Source: a virus
Strand: one strand, 5' to 3'
Length of the DNA: 24,388 nt
Virus record (IMG/VR): IMGVR_UViG_3300042691_002288
Coordinates: 1 to 24,388 of that record
In this document: positions 1 through 7,522 of the stretch, piece after piece
Numbering within the stretch: position 1 is the stretch's first letter
How the letters are laid out: each line of letters starts with the position of its first letter
Made by a program: the position numbers and the translations under genes
Notes under the pieces: model-generated
What the model saw: only the letters and a program-made list of their open reading frames with translations
What the model was told of the DNA's origin: nothing
Databases searched by the model: none

Positions 1-1
1 T

Positions 2-1264
2 TCTTTAGCATTTTATAATAGTGGGTTTGAAAAAAGCCTTGTAATAATAATTGATAGAAATGGATCTTATGTAAATAACAAAGGTCATGAATGTGAAAGT
101 GTTTTAGTAGCGGAATACCCTAGTGTATTTAAGACTTTGCACAAAAGATATTGGGATAACAATGGTTTAGGAATTGTAAAGGTATATGAATCAGCAACTA
201 CTCTTATTGGCCAGCATCCTTTGGAAAATGGAAAAACTATGGGATTATCCTCGTATGGAAATCCATCTAAATCAGATGATTTCTTTTATGAAGATGGCAA
301 AGTCAAGAATCATCTTTTTGAAGGTTTACTTATGGATAGATTTGACACAAGTGTGTCTATATTAAAAAAGAATAAAAACATTAGAGTAGATGGTGTCACA
401 AAAGAAAACTATCAGCCTTATGCCGATTATGCACACCAGGTACAAAAGCAAACACAAGAGCAAGTGTTAAAACTTATAAAGAAATTTACCAAAGAGACTG
501 GGATTAAGAATGTTTGTATTACTGGTGGATATGCTTTAAATGTAATAGCAAATAATTACTACCTTGAAAATTGTGAAGATATAAACTTTTACTTTGAGCC
601 AATTGCTGATGATAGTGGAAACAGCATTGGTGCTGCAATGAACGTTTATAGAGATATGACCCTAGACAAGTCTATATACCCTCTAGAAGACACTTTTTTT
701 CAAGGATTTGAGTATGACCTACCTTTTGATACAGTAGACGTTTCATATGCAGATATTGTTAAAAACCTACTAGATCAAAAAACTATTGGTGTCTTTAATA
801 AAAAGTCTGAGGCTGGACCTAGAGCCCTTGGAAATAGATCAATCCTTTTTGACCCAAGAAATAAAGATGGTAAAGATATTGTAAACAAAATAAAAAATAG
901 AGAATGGTATAGACCATTTGGTGCGGTAATGTTAGAAGAAGATTTTCAAGAATACTTTTACACCAATGGCGATGTTAATAATGAATATATGACTGTTGCC
1001 TATAAATGTAAAGAAGGGGTATCTTCTATGATTCCATCTGTTGTTCATGTTGATAATACTTCTAGAATTCAAACAGTTAATTCAGGTCATATTTATGAAT
1101 TGTTAAAAGAGTTTAAAAAGAATACTGGAATAGGAATATTATTGAATACTAGTTTTAATACAGCAGGAATGCCATTAGTTGAAACTCCAGAAGAGGCTAT
1201 TAATGTATTAAGATCTACAGCATTAGATGCTATTTGGTTTCCTCAAAAAGGATTATTGGTTTAA
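2..1264 (+). CDS. NodU/CmcH-family carbamoyltransferase, 5' end outside the window
   Basis: The reading frame is open from base 2, so the gene starts left of the window; about 420 residues are present, against roughly 550-600 for the family. What is seen: the end of the N-terminal ASKHA-fold domain (AFYNSGF followed by a hydrophobic strand ending IDRNGS), then GQHPLENGKTMGLSSYG, the nucleotide-site signature TGGYALN near residue 175, EPIADDSGNSIGAA, and the C-terminal Carbam_trans_C domain with SEAGPRALGNRS and REWYRPFGAVM. Family members move a carbamoyl group from carbamoyl phosphate, through an adenylate, to a hydroxyl. In phages the acceptor may be a sugar or a hydroxymethylated base; this window does not say which. 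Oddity: the usual DGxG after the first hydrophobic strand reads DRNG. It is the only plus-strand gene and its stop codon abuts the stop of the convergent gene. Family call is firm; substrate is unknown. Confidence 0.93.
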   Translation, partial: SLAFYNSGFEKSLVIIIDRNGSYVNNKGHECESVLVAEYPSVFKTLHKRYWDNNGLGIVKVYESATTLIGQHPLENGKTMGLSSYGNPSKSDDFFYEDGKVKNHLFEGLLMDRFDTSVSILKKNKNIRVDGVTKENYQPYADYAHQVQKQTQEQVLKLIKKFTKETGIKNVCITGGYALNVIANNYYLENCEDINFYFEPIADDSGNSIGAAMNVYRDMTLDKSIYPLEDTFFQGFEYDLPFDTVDVSYADIVKNLLDQKTIGVFNKKSEAGPRALGNRSILFDPRNKDGKDIVNKIKNREWYRPFGAVMLEEDFQEYFYTNGDVNNEYMTVAYKCKEGVSSMIPSVVHVDNTSRIQTVNSGHIYELLKEFKKNTGIGILLNTSFNTAGMPLVETPEEAINVLRSTALDAIWFPQKGLLV

Positions 1265-1516
1265 TTATTCTTCAATGATTTCAATATCTTGAATAAATGC
1301 TGGATCTAAAAATTGTCCATATCCAGAAGTAAATAGTTCTTCTGCTTTTAATTCATCAATAGTATATTCTTTTCCACATACATACATATCATTAGATTCA
1401 TCTACTTCAAAATCAAAAGGACTTATAAAAGTTGAATAATGAGTTCCACTATCTACTTTTTTTATAACCCCGCTATTTTCTTCAATAGGGCTTAGTGGTT
1501 TAAATTTATAGTTCAT
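1265..1516 (-). CDS. small acidic protein of unknown function
   Basis: An 83-residue acidic protein that I do not recognise. It has no signal peptide, membrane segment or obvious repeat. The middle (FISPFDFEVDESNDMYVCG) is strongly polar, and the C terminus ends in a run rich in isoleucine and glutamate. It is the last gene of the minus-strand run, nine bases after the glycine-rich gene, with a good ribosome binding site (AAGGAAAATAT before ATG). Its stop codon lies directly against the stop of the plus-strand carbamoyltransferase. The tight spacing and clear ribosome binding site support a real gene. A place in the tail-fibre group, or a chaperone role for the preceding adhesin, is only a guess from position. 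Confidence 0.7.
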   Translation of the reverse strand: MNYKFKPLSPIEENSGVIKKVDSGTHYSTFISPFDFEVDESNDMYVCGKEYTIDELKAEELFTSGYGQFLDPAFIQDIEIIEE

Positions 1517-1525
1517 ATATTTTCC

Positions 1526-2305
1526 TTATGGTTTAACATATCTTATCATGACAATACCAGATCTTCCAGCATTACCACCGCCACCACCTGCACCAGTATT
1601 ATTTCCTAGATATGTTGTTCCTCCACCATCTCTTGATCCACCTGCACCACCTCTAGCATATTCTGTTGAAGTTCCATTAAAGTTTATAGTAAGACTTGCT
1701 CCACCTGGTTGAGAAGAAAGATCTCCACCACCTTGAACTCCAGCACCACCAGCACCTCCACCTGAACCAGCACCCCAACTTAAATGTTGGTTAGCACCTC
1801 CGTTATTTCCTTGTCCAGCAGTACCATTTCCAAAACCAGTTCCTCTTCCTGCACCACCACCAGATCCACCAGTAGTTCCAGAATATACACCGTCACCCCT
1901 ACCACCATGACCTCCACCAATAGTGCTTACCAGTGAACCAATAGATGATACACCACCAGAACTTGGGACTGATGTTCCACCATTTCCAACTGTAACTAAA
2001 TGTGTAATAGGTGTTACATTAGAAATTGTTCCTTGTAGTAAACCTCCTGCACCACCACCTCCACCTGATCCACCAAAGTTAGTATTTGGTCCACCACCTG
2101 AACCACCACCTGCAACAACTAAATATTGGATATCTGATTTACCACTTAAAACTTGAAAATTATCAGTAGAATTAAATGTGTGAACTATATATGTTGTTCC
2201 ACTAATAGTGGCTTCTGTCATTACTCCGCCAGTTGCGGTAAATGGACTACTTTGTTGTCTTCCTACTATACCTCTAGCCCCATTGAATGATGATAATATT
2301 GGCAT
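1526..2305 (-). CDS. glycine-rich tail adhesin, subtype I
   Basis: A 259-residue protein. Residues 1-60 form a short N-terminal region with the motif VHTFNSTDNFQVLSG, followed by YLVVAGGGSGG at about 61-71, the usual entry into the phage glycine-rich domain. From there to the end, glycine runs alternate with short variable segments, and the protein closes with SGIVMIRYVKP, the conserved C-terminal strand of this family. Related glycine-rich tips, such as the gp38 adhesins of T-even-like phages, fold as packed polyglycine-II helices whose loops bind receptors; that this protein does the same is inference. It follows the 310-aa adaptor-like fibre by eight bases, with AAGGA as ribosome binding site. 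Unlike four of its paralogues it lacks histidines after the first glycine run. One of six paralogues here; a host-contact role is likely. Confidence 0.85.
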   Translation of the reverse strand: MPILSSFNGARGIVGRQQSSPFTATGGVMTEATISGTTYIVHTFNSTDNFQVLSGKSDIQYLVVAGGGSGGGPNTNFGGSGGGGGAGGLLQGTISNVTPITHLVTVGNGGTSVPSSGGVSSIGSLVSTIGGGHGGRGDGVYSGTTGGSGGGAGRGTGFGNGTAGQGNNGGANQHLSWGAGSGGGAGGAGVQGGGDLSSQPGGASLTINFNGTSTEYARGGAGGSRDGGGTTYLGNNTGAGGGGGNAGRSGIVMIRYVKP

Positions 2306-2313
2306 AAGATTCC

Positions 2314-3246
2314 TTAAATATTTAGATTTGTGCTACCAAGTACTATCCAAGAATCAGATAGTCTTAGAAGTGAGAATATAAAGACATCAATCTTGTTTAG
2401 AGAACTTGTTGGGGTTGGAGCAGTTCCACCAACCCATCTAATAGTTTGGTTTGTACCATTAATACTTATAGCATTAGGAATATATCCAGTTGCTGCTTGT
2501 GTTATCATAAATGACATTGTTGTTACTCTATTATTTGTTGTTGGAACATTTGTTAGTATTACACCAAAGTTTGCAATTGTTCCTGACGATGTATGAAATA
2601 TTGCACCATCATTATAATTTCCAGTTACGGATCCAGATACAAATGATAAACTATTTACAACTTCTGTAACTTCAGCAATGTTTGCTGCTCCAGTGACTGT
2701 TAAAGTTGTTAAGTTTGCTGTTGTTGCAGACAATGTTGTTGAGTTTAAAGTAGGTGCAACTACAGTTCCTGTAAAAGTAGGATTTGCAGTAGGTGCATAT
2801 GCTGAAATATTTACTGGTGAAATATTGTAATCTTTATCAATCCAAACTTGACCATGTGTTGGCGTACCAGGTTCATCGTTTACGTATGAAACAACTCCAG
2901 CAGCAGTTACGCTTGGAACTGTTCCGTCTTGATCTACCCAAATATAGCCTTCTGGAAGTGTTGTTGTTGTATTATCTGCTCTTACTAATAAATGAGGAAT
3001 TGCTGTTTGAACAACTCCACCACCTGATGGTGTACTTTCTTGTAATTCTAATCTTGTGTTAAAGTTTGTTAAATGTGAATGAACACTGTCTGCTGCTGGT
3101 GCTTCTGCACCTGTATAGTTATCTAGACCATAGTGATAAAGTTTAAAAGCCTCTACGATATTTGCTTGATCGTTTAATGAGGGGATCTTTGTATCAAATT
3201 CTGTAGCACCGTATCCAGATGCATCACTTAAAAATTGACCTGCCAT
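2314..3246 (-). CDS. tail-fibre/adaptor protein with HxH motif
   Basis: A 310-residue protein typical of aquatic phage fibres. The N-terminal 70 residues carry ANIVEAFKLYHYG and SVHSHLTNF, a pattern I associate with tail-fibre N-terminal regions. Residues 95-150 contain two copies of the short WVDQDG/WIDKDY module shared with other fibres here. After a threonine-rich beta-repeat stretch (about 155-190) comes a C-terminal domain of about 110 residues ending QTIRWVGGTAPTPTSS and SWIVLGSTNLNI. That C-terminal domain is clearly paralogous to the 188-aa protein at 10083-10649. Both are followed directly by a tip-like gene, here a glycine-rich adhesin, which suggests an adaptor role. The ATG is preceded by AAGAAGGTG. 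Structural fibre identity is good; exact virion position is unknown. Confidence 0.85.
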   Translation of the reverse strand: MAGQFLSDASGYGATEFDTKIPSLNDQANIVEAFKLYHYGLDNYTGAEAPAADSVHSHLTNFNTRLELQESTPSGGGVVQTAIPHLLVRADNTTTTLPEGYIWVDQDGTVPSVTAAGVVSYVNDEPGTPTHGQVWIDKDYNISPVNISAYAPTANPTFTGTVVAPTLNSTTLSATTANLTTLTVTGAANIAEVTEVVNSLSFVSGSVTGNYNDGAIFHTSSGTIANFGVILTNVPTTNNRVTTMSFMITQAATGYIPNAISINGTNQTIRWVGGTAPTPTSSLNKIDVFIFSLLRLSDSWIVLGSTNLNI

Positions 3247-3265
3247 TTTGCTTCACCTTCTTAAA

Positions 3266-3841
3266 TTATAACACGATAGTAATAGATATATTAAAGACTA
3301 TATTGCCTGATAAATCAGTTGTACTACCCGCTATTTGTTTTGCCTTGACCGTAAATAGTAGTGCTCTTGTTCCAGAAACGCTTAGAGCCTTTGCTGAAAT
3401 TGAATGAGCAATTGCTTCAGAGTGTTGTGGAGTAAGTTGAATAGATATGTTCTCTGCTAATAGTGATGCTGGTGCATCTTGATAAATTTCACTTAAAGGT
3501 ATAGATACACTTGCACTACCTGAAGCAAAGTTTAATGTTTCTATCTTACTAAATAATATTGGTTGAAACTTTAATACTGATTGCCATTCGTTACCGCCAG
3601 GAACTGTATTGTATTGATAGACAACTCCATAGTCTCCGCCAGCATCTGTTCTAACATAAAGATCACTAACAATTGGACTTTCGTTAACAAAGGCACCTGT
3701 GTTAATATTTGGATCTCCAGAACCAGAGTATATTAAACTTCCACGTTGTCCAGATGAACCAATATCTAAAGCAACATCGATTGCTGCTGGTGGACCAAAT
3801 ACTGTGATTGAATCAGTTTGAACTACTGAATTAATTGCCAT
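3266..3841 (-). CDS. virion structural protein of unknown role
   Basis: A 191-residue protein starting MAINSVVQTDSITVFGPP. Residues 1-40 hold a glycine/serine turn-rich strand segment (GSSGQRGSLIYSGSGDPN). Residues 60-95 carry DLYVRTDAGGDYGVVYQY and EWQSVLKF, resembling a short phage beta domain. The C-terminal half is all beta by composition and ends in alternating hydrophobic strands. I recall similar N termini in aquatic phage genes next to tail fibres, but no function. Its ATG directly follows the stop codon of the 116-aa gene with no gap, so the two are probably co-translated. No catalytic motif or membrane segment is visible. A baseplate or fibre component is the likeliest role. Confidence 0.75.
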   Translation of the reverse strand: MAINSVVQTDSITVFGPPAAIDVALDIGSSGQRGSLIYSGSGDPNINTGAFVNESPIVSDLYVRTDAGGDYGVVYQYNTVPGGNEWQSVLKFQPILFSKIETLNFASGSASVSIPLSEIYQDAPASLLAENISIQLTPQHSEAIAHSISAKALSVSGTRALLFTVKAKQIAGSTTDLSGNIVFNISITIVL

Positions 3842-4192
3842 TTATACCCTGCCAGATACGTCTTGTGTTACGCTAATATTTCCTGTTAGTAGTGTGTACT
3901 TAGTTGATGCTGATGTATCATTAATTTGAACATCATAAGTATATGTTGCTAAAGACATTAAGTCTCCTAGCGTTGGTGTAATCTTACATATCAAGGCTGT
4001 AGAGCCAGACTTTGTTACGCTTCCTGTTCCAACTAGCGTTGCACCAGTGCCTCTATCTGTTGCTACTGTAAATAGATTAGAGTTGTAAGATGATAAGTCA
4101 AATGCAGTTCCATTAGCGTTCTTTGGATAAATCACGAATTCGTAACTATCACCACGGTAGTAATTGAAATTATATGTTGCTGGAAATGCCAT
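3842..4192 (-). CDS. small beta-sandwich protein, BppU-N-like
   Basis: A 116-residue protein. The pattern YNFNYYRGDSYEFVIYPKN, then FDLSSYNSNLFT near residue 40, TYTYDVQIND near 85 and LLTGNISVTQDVSGRV at the end resembles the immunoglobulin-like N-terminal fold of phage baseplate upper proteins (BppU type). In such proteins a GDS/GDT turn follows the first strand and the chain ends in a DVS/DVT strand. This is a remote, pattern-based assignment. The gene is preceded by a 28-base gap with a TATAAT-like box and the ribosome binding site AAAGGGTG. It abuts the next gene with no gap. A structural role in the tail tip is plausible. Confidence 0.75.
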   Translation of the reverse strand: MAFPATYNFNYYRGDSYEFVIYPKNANGTAFDLSSYNSNLFTVATDRGTGATLVGTGSVTKSGSTALICKITPTLGDLMSLATYTYDVQINDTSASTKYTLLTGNISVTQDVSGRV

Positions 4193-4208
4193 TTATATCA
4201 CCCTTTTT

Positions 4209-4214
4209 ATTATA
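4209..4214 (-). promoter_or_regulatory. TATAAT box, candidate promoter element
   Basis: The minus strand reads AATGATATAATAAAAAGGG in the 28-base gap before the 116-aa gene. The same GATATAATA string occurs in the gap at 4847-4876. A TTGACA lies only four bases upstream, too close to be a -35 box. Weak evidence. Confidence 0.25.
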
Positions 4215-4220
4215 TCATTG

Positions 4221-4478
4221 TCAAGCAAGGTCGCCCCATGTTACATTTTGTAGATTAAATACTGACTTGAATTCTATCCAAGTTGCATTTATTACTACAT
4301 ATAAACCTACTACTTCATTTAATTCCCCGCTTAATTTAAAATAAACAGTTCCTTCTTTTGCAGCATGTGTTGGATCTGCTGCACCAAATTCATAGTTTGG
4401 TTGAACTCCAGCAATAGGAACCCATTCGGTTCCATTCCAAACTTGTGCTGGTCTTGAATTAGCGGATATGTTAGGCAT
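4221..4478 (-). CDS. short protein made of the WNGTEWVPI fibre module
   Basis: An 85-residue protein. Its N terminus, RPAQVWNGTEWVPI at about residues 8-21, is the same module that opens the 231-aa and 299-aa fibres in this window. The following EGTVYFKLSG corresponds to the GTVWVDS part of that module. The remainder (VVGLYVVINATWIEFKSVF) is hydrophobic but too broken for a membrane helix. It may therefore be a free-standing copy of a module that elsewhere starts a fibre. It is coupled by a one-base TAATG overlap to the 122-aa gene before it. Its function is not known; a virion docking or decoration role is inference. Confidence 0.75.
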   Translation of the reverse strand: MPNISANSRPAQVWNGTEWVPIAGVQPNYEFGAADPTHAAKEGTVYFKLSGELNEVVGLYVVINATWIEFKSVFNLQNVTWGDLA

Positions 4479-4846
4479 TAGTTAAGAAGACTTGATTCTT
4501 CCCATTCCCCTTTGTTATCATTCCATACATAAAACTTATCATCATCTGGGTATGCAACTGGTGCTTCCCATTGACAAGTTTCTTCATTCAATACCCATTT
4601 ACTAAATGGTTTTGGTGAAATAAAAGCATCTTTACTGGAATCATAGACATATCCATTACCAGCATAGTTTTTTCTAAAACTGCCGTTGTATGATGTTTGC
4701 TTCCAAGTGCCACCTAATAAATTGTGACAAAATTCTATACCTACTTCTTCTGATTCAACGCCGTTAGCGTCTAAACAGTCTTTGTTATCTACAACAATCA
4801 CTCTTTGAACGATGTTGTCTGAGTTTAATTCTGCAAAATGTGCCAT
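4478..4846 (-). CDS. conserved small phage protein next to tail fibres
   Basis: A 122-residue protein starting MAHFAELNSDNIVQRVIVVDN. It contains TWKQTSYNGSFRKNYAG around residues 47-63, DAFISPKPFSKWVLNEETC around 73-91, and an acidic, tryptophan-rich end (FYVWNDNKGEWEESS). I recognise this pattern as a small protein common in aquatic myoviruses near fibre genes, but I know of no established function. The conserved aromatic and proline-rich core suggests a compact folded domain. It has the strongest ribosome binding site in the window, AAGGAGGAGA at 4851-4860, in a 30-base gap that also holds a TATAAT-like box. It may therefore begin a transcription unit and be well expressed. A fibre-assembly role is possible but unproven. 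Confidence 0.85.
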   Translation of the reverse strand: MAHFAELNSDNIVQRVIVVDNKDCLDANGVESEEVGIEFCHNLLGGTWKQTSYNGSFRKNYAGNGYVYDSSKDAFISPKPFSKWVLNEETCQWEAPVAYPDDDKFYVWNDNKGEWEESSLLN

Positions 4847-4850
4847 TTGA

Positions 4851-4860
4851 TCTCCTCCTT
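4851..4860 (-). promoter_or_regulatory. strong Shine-Dalgarno site
   Basis: On the minus strand these bases read AAGGAGGAGA, with near-perfect complementarity to the 16S rRNA 3' end, a few bases before the ATG at 4846. Most genes here show only AAGGA, AAGGGG or no separate site, so this one stands out. Confidence 0.8.
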
Positions 4861-4865
4861 GTTAT

Positions 4866-4871
4866 ATTATA
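4866..4871 (-). promoter_or_regulatory. TATAAT box, candidate promoter element
   Basis: The minus strand reads GGATATAATATAACAAGG in the gap before the 122-aa gene, with TATAAT about 20 bases upstream of its ATG. There is no convincing -35 hexamer, which would fit a phage late promoter that needs only a -10-like element. The call rests on one hexamer in AT-rich DNA. Confidence 0.3.
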
Positions 4872-4876
4872 TCCTA

Positions 4877-5563
4877 CTAGTCTCTATATCCGTAAACTTT
4901 TACAGTACCTGAAATACTAGAAGTGTTTGGTAGTATGGTAAATCCGTCAAATGACGTTTGAGTAGTATTAGCAAAACCACCACGTTTAGAAACCCTAACT
5001 GTTGTATCTACCTGATATGCATATGTATCCCATGTTCCAGCGGTAGTTACTGACAAAAATGGATTAGTTACTTCTAAATTAATATATGCTCCTCCACCAT
5101 CAGATGTATTTAATAAATATAACATGTTTGAAATACTACTTGTTCCATTGCTACCACCACTGAATGTTGTTCCAGCATCTCCATAAACTCCTTGAAAATG
5201 AAATTTATAATCTCCACCAGCATTGTCTGTTCCGCTAGAACGAAATCTAACACTAATATTTGCTGCTGCTGCTGCGGTTAGGCCACTAACAACAATTTTA
5301 TAATCTTGATAAGATGAAGAAAAACATTCATTTAAAGATACGGTAGCAGCATTGGAAAAAGTCACGGTTCCATTGGTTCCTATTGTTCCATTAACTACAG
5401 ATGTTGGTCTAATGAGAACAAGACCTGGCAAATATGCTGCTTGATTTAAATATGTTGCACTTGCAGTGCTTTGAGATAAATAGTTATATGCAGATATCTC
5501 TGCATCAGTAGTAATAGCGGTACTTGTTGATAAAATCTTTGACATTTCTCTTGTTATACCCAT
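4877..5563 (-). CDS. tail-fibre protein, shared N-terminal module A
   Basis: A 228-residue protein. Residues 1-40 (MGITREMSKILSTSTAI, then TDAEISAYNYLSQSTAS) closely match the start of the neighbouring 352-aa fibre. The rest is different: a beta-rich C-terminal domain with YQDYKIVVSGL near residue 85, FRSSGTDNAGGDYKFH near 105, and DGFTILPNTSSISGTVKVYG before the stop. That ending is a common phage fibre C-terminal domain. It lies 23 bases after the 352-aa gene, with AAGGGG as ribosome binding site at somewhat long spacing. An internal ATG at residue 7 is possible, but matching the paralogue's start favours the first ATG. Likely a receptor-binding or decoration fibre sharing a docking site with its neighbour. 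Confidence 0.85.
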   Translation of the reverse strand: MGITREMSKILSTSTAITTDAEISAYNYLSQSTASATYLNQAAYLPGLVLIRPTSVVNGTIGTNGTVTFSNAATVSLNECFSSSYQDYKIVVSGLTAAAAANISVRFRSSGTDNAGGDYKFHFQGVYGDAGTTFSGGSNGTSSISNMLYLLNTSDGGGAYINLEVTNPFLSVTTAGTWDTYAYQVDTTVRVSKRGGFANTTQTSFDGFTILPNTSSISGTVKVYGYRD

Positions 5564-5586
5564 AATATTATTCTATACCCCTTGTT

Positions 5587-6645
5587 TTATAATTCTGCAG
5601 TTAATGTTACAACATTTCCATTATTTTCTGGTAATGATAAAAGAACTGGTCTTGGAGCAGTTAACCCAGAAAAGTTTGGAACACTAGTCAAATATATAAA
5701 GTCTACCCCAGAATAATTTGTTCCAAACCCTACAGACGATTGTGTATTATTATTAGTATTATCACCCTGAACGTTTAAAACTCCAGTTTGACCTATAATT
5801 GGGCCTACTCTCATTTGAGTATGTAGGTGGCTATAAGCATTTACTTGAGTTGATGTAACAGTTACTGCAGATAGATGTGAAACTCTTTGATAATATCTTT
5901 GACATAATCTTAATTCATCAGCAATATGTCTTTGTTCAAATTCAGTAGCAATAGATCCTTTTTCTAATTGAACTCCCCAAATATCTATTGCCCCAGTATT
6001 TGCATTTGATATTTGAAATGATATCCATAATGAATCATCATTATTTGTACCAATAGTTTTTCCAGATATACTTGGAACTAAAACTGTATAAGAGAATCTT
6101 TGCCATGATGAAGTTACTGTTTGTGAAGAAATTCCTGTTACTACTAAAGAACTTGGACTGCCACCTGTTCCAAAATGTTGTACAATACGTGGTCCAAATG
6201 CAACTGTTCCTGAAGAAATTCTAGCCCAAAAAGAAAGAGTTACGGTTTGTCCTGCAAATGTTCTTACACCTTCTATTTTTTGAGTTAATTCATAATTTTG
6301 AGAATTGCTTGAAATGGTCCACCTTCCATAAAACCTAGGTTCGTAACCAGGTATTTCATTTCCTCCAGTTGCAAATCCTGCTTGAGTAAATGATCCAGTT
6401 GCAAATCCAACTATCCATCTATCGGCACTATAAACATTGTTTGTACTAAAAGAAGTTCCTCTTTGCCAAATGTCAAAGCCACCATTTATAATTTTATTTT
6501 TATATGAAGTTACTGGAGAAGATAATGGGGTATAAATAGAAGAAGCAGTAGAGTTTGTTAAATATCCAAGTGATGCAACTTCTGCGTCTGTTGCTAATAC
6601 ACTACTTGTTGTTAATAGACTAGCAATATCTCTTGCTCTACCCAT
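5587..6645 (-). CDS. tail-fibre protein with NGGFDIWQRG domain
   Basis: A 352-residue protein. Residues 1-40 are the same N-terminal module as the 228-aa fibre that follows (MGRARDIASLLTTSSVL, then TDAEVASLGYLTNSTAS). From residue 50 it has the widespread phage fibre domain beginning NKIINGGFDIWQRGTS and VYSADRW. This domain has a jelly-roll-like pattern (VTLSFWARISSG, SWQRFSYTVLVP) and ends at about 222-254 with IWGVQLEKGS, FEQRHIADELRLCQRYYQR. Such domains are considered carbohydrate-binding-like. The last 100 residues are beta rich. It starts one base after the stop of the glycine-rich gene upstream in the transcript. Fibre identity is firm; the ligand is unknown. Confidence 0.92.
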   Translation of the reverse strand: MGRARDIASLLTTSSVLATDAEVASLGYLTNSTASSIYTPLSSPVTSYKNKIINGGFDIWQRGTSFSTNNVYSADRWIVGFATGSFTQAGFATGGNEIPGYEPRFYGRWTISSNSQNYELTQKIEGVRTFAGQTVTLSFWARISSGTVAFGPRIVQHFGTGGSPSSLVVTGISSQTVTSSWQRFSYTVLVPSISGKTIGTNNDDSLWISFQISNANTGAIDIWGVQLEKGSIATEFEQRHIADELRLCQRYYQRVSHLSAVTVTSTQVNAYSHLHTQMRVGPIIGQTGVLNVQGDNTNNNTQSSVGFGTNYSGVDFIYLTSVPNFSGLTAPRPVLLSLPENNGNVVTLTAEL

Positions 6646-6646
6646 T

Positions 6647-7522
6647 TTAGGCTATCCTATAGCGAACTATTACAATACCGCTTCCGCCACCTGTTCCACT
6701 TCTAGTTCCACCACCTGAAGCAGCCCCAACTCCTCCGCCTCCACCACCACTATTTACAGCACCAGCAGAACCTACGTTTCCTCCACCTCTACCACCTACA
6801 CCACCTCCACCAGCACCTCCAGCAATGTTTGCACCCCAATCGTGACCAGCACCGCCACCACCGCCACCAGCATAATGAGTATTAGTACCAGTAATGGAAT
6901 TTGCTAAACCATCTCCACCAGCACCACCTGGTTGACTTTGGTTACCATCTGGTGCCTTACCACCTGGTGCACCTGCACCGCCACCTCCACCTGCACCATA
7001 TCCAGAAGTTCCGTTTCCTCCACCACCATTGTTTCCTTGACCAGCAGTTCCTTGAGCACTAGTCGTAGTGGAATGTGTGGCACCTCCACCTGATCCACCA
7101 GGAAGTCCACTTTGATTTTCTGTATGAGATGCACCACCACCACCACCTAATGCAACAATGTTATTAAAACTTGAATTTTGTCCGCTTTGTCCTCTACCGT
7201 TAGTAGCGTTTCCACCAGATCCAACAACAACGTTATAAGAACCAATTCCTAAACCTTGAGTTCCAAATAAATATCCACCAGCACCGCCTCCGCCACCAGC
7301 AGGCGTACTGCTGGTAATTCCACCACCTGCACCGCCACCTGCAACAATTAAATAATTAACATCTCCTGTGCCAGCAGTTATTTGAAATGTTCCGCTACCT
7401 GTAAATGTATGATATCTGTAGGTTATTCCACCTACTGTATAATCTGAGAATGCTCCACCAATTGCTACTATGTATGCTCCTGCTGGATTTTTTCCAATTG
7501 AATTTAATGAACTTATTGGCAT
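6647..7522 (-). CDS. glycine-rich tail adhesin, subtype I
   Basis: A 291-residue protein. Residues 1-56 hold an N-terminal region with TYRYHTFTGSGTFQITAG, then VNYLIVAGGGAGGG starts the glycine-rich domain at about residue 56. That domain runs to the end through many glycine runs separated by short variable loops and closes with SGIVIVRYRIA. The small-loop segments, such as GQSGQNSSFNN and GQGNNGGGG, recur in the paralogues. Its ATG overlaps the stop codon of the 111-aa small beta protein by one base, so its translation is probably coupled to it. The same arrangement occurs at 18026. Likely a receptor-binding tip with polyglycine-II packing by analogy with gp38-type adhesins; this is inference. 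Confidence 0.87.
   Translation of the reverse strand: MPISSLNSIGKNPAGAYIVAIGGAFSDYTVGGITYRYHTFTGSGTFQITAGTGDVNYLIVAGGGAGGGITSSTPAGGGGGAGGYLFGTQGLGIGSYNVVVGSGGNATNGRGQSGQNSSFNNIVALGGGGGASHTENQSGLPGGSGGGATHSTTTSAQGTAGQGNNGGGGNGTSGYGAGGGGGAGAPGGKAPDGNQSQPGGAGGDGLANSITGTNTHYAGGGGGGAGHDWGANIAGGAGGGGVGGRGGGNVGSAGAVNSGGGGGGVGAASGGGTRSGTGGGSGIVIVRYRIA

Noticed and set aside
137-139. TTG as the start of the carbamoyltransferase
   Set aside because: The frame is open to the left edge, and conserved family sequence (AFYNSGF and following) lies before it.
4209-4224. TTGACA near TATAAT as a host-type promoter
   Set aside because: The two hexamers are only four bases apart; a sigma-70-type promoter needs about 17.
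6904-7146. Valine-rich frame on the minus strand inside the glycine-rich gene (similar at 20039-20281)
   Set aside because: Reading GGTGGT runs one base out gives valine-rich frames without stops. This is a composition effect.
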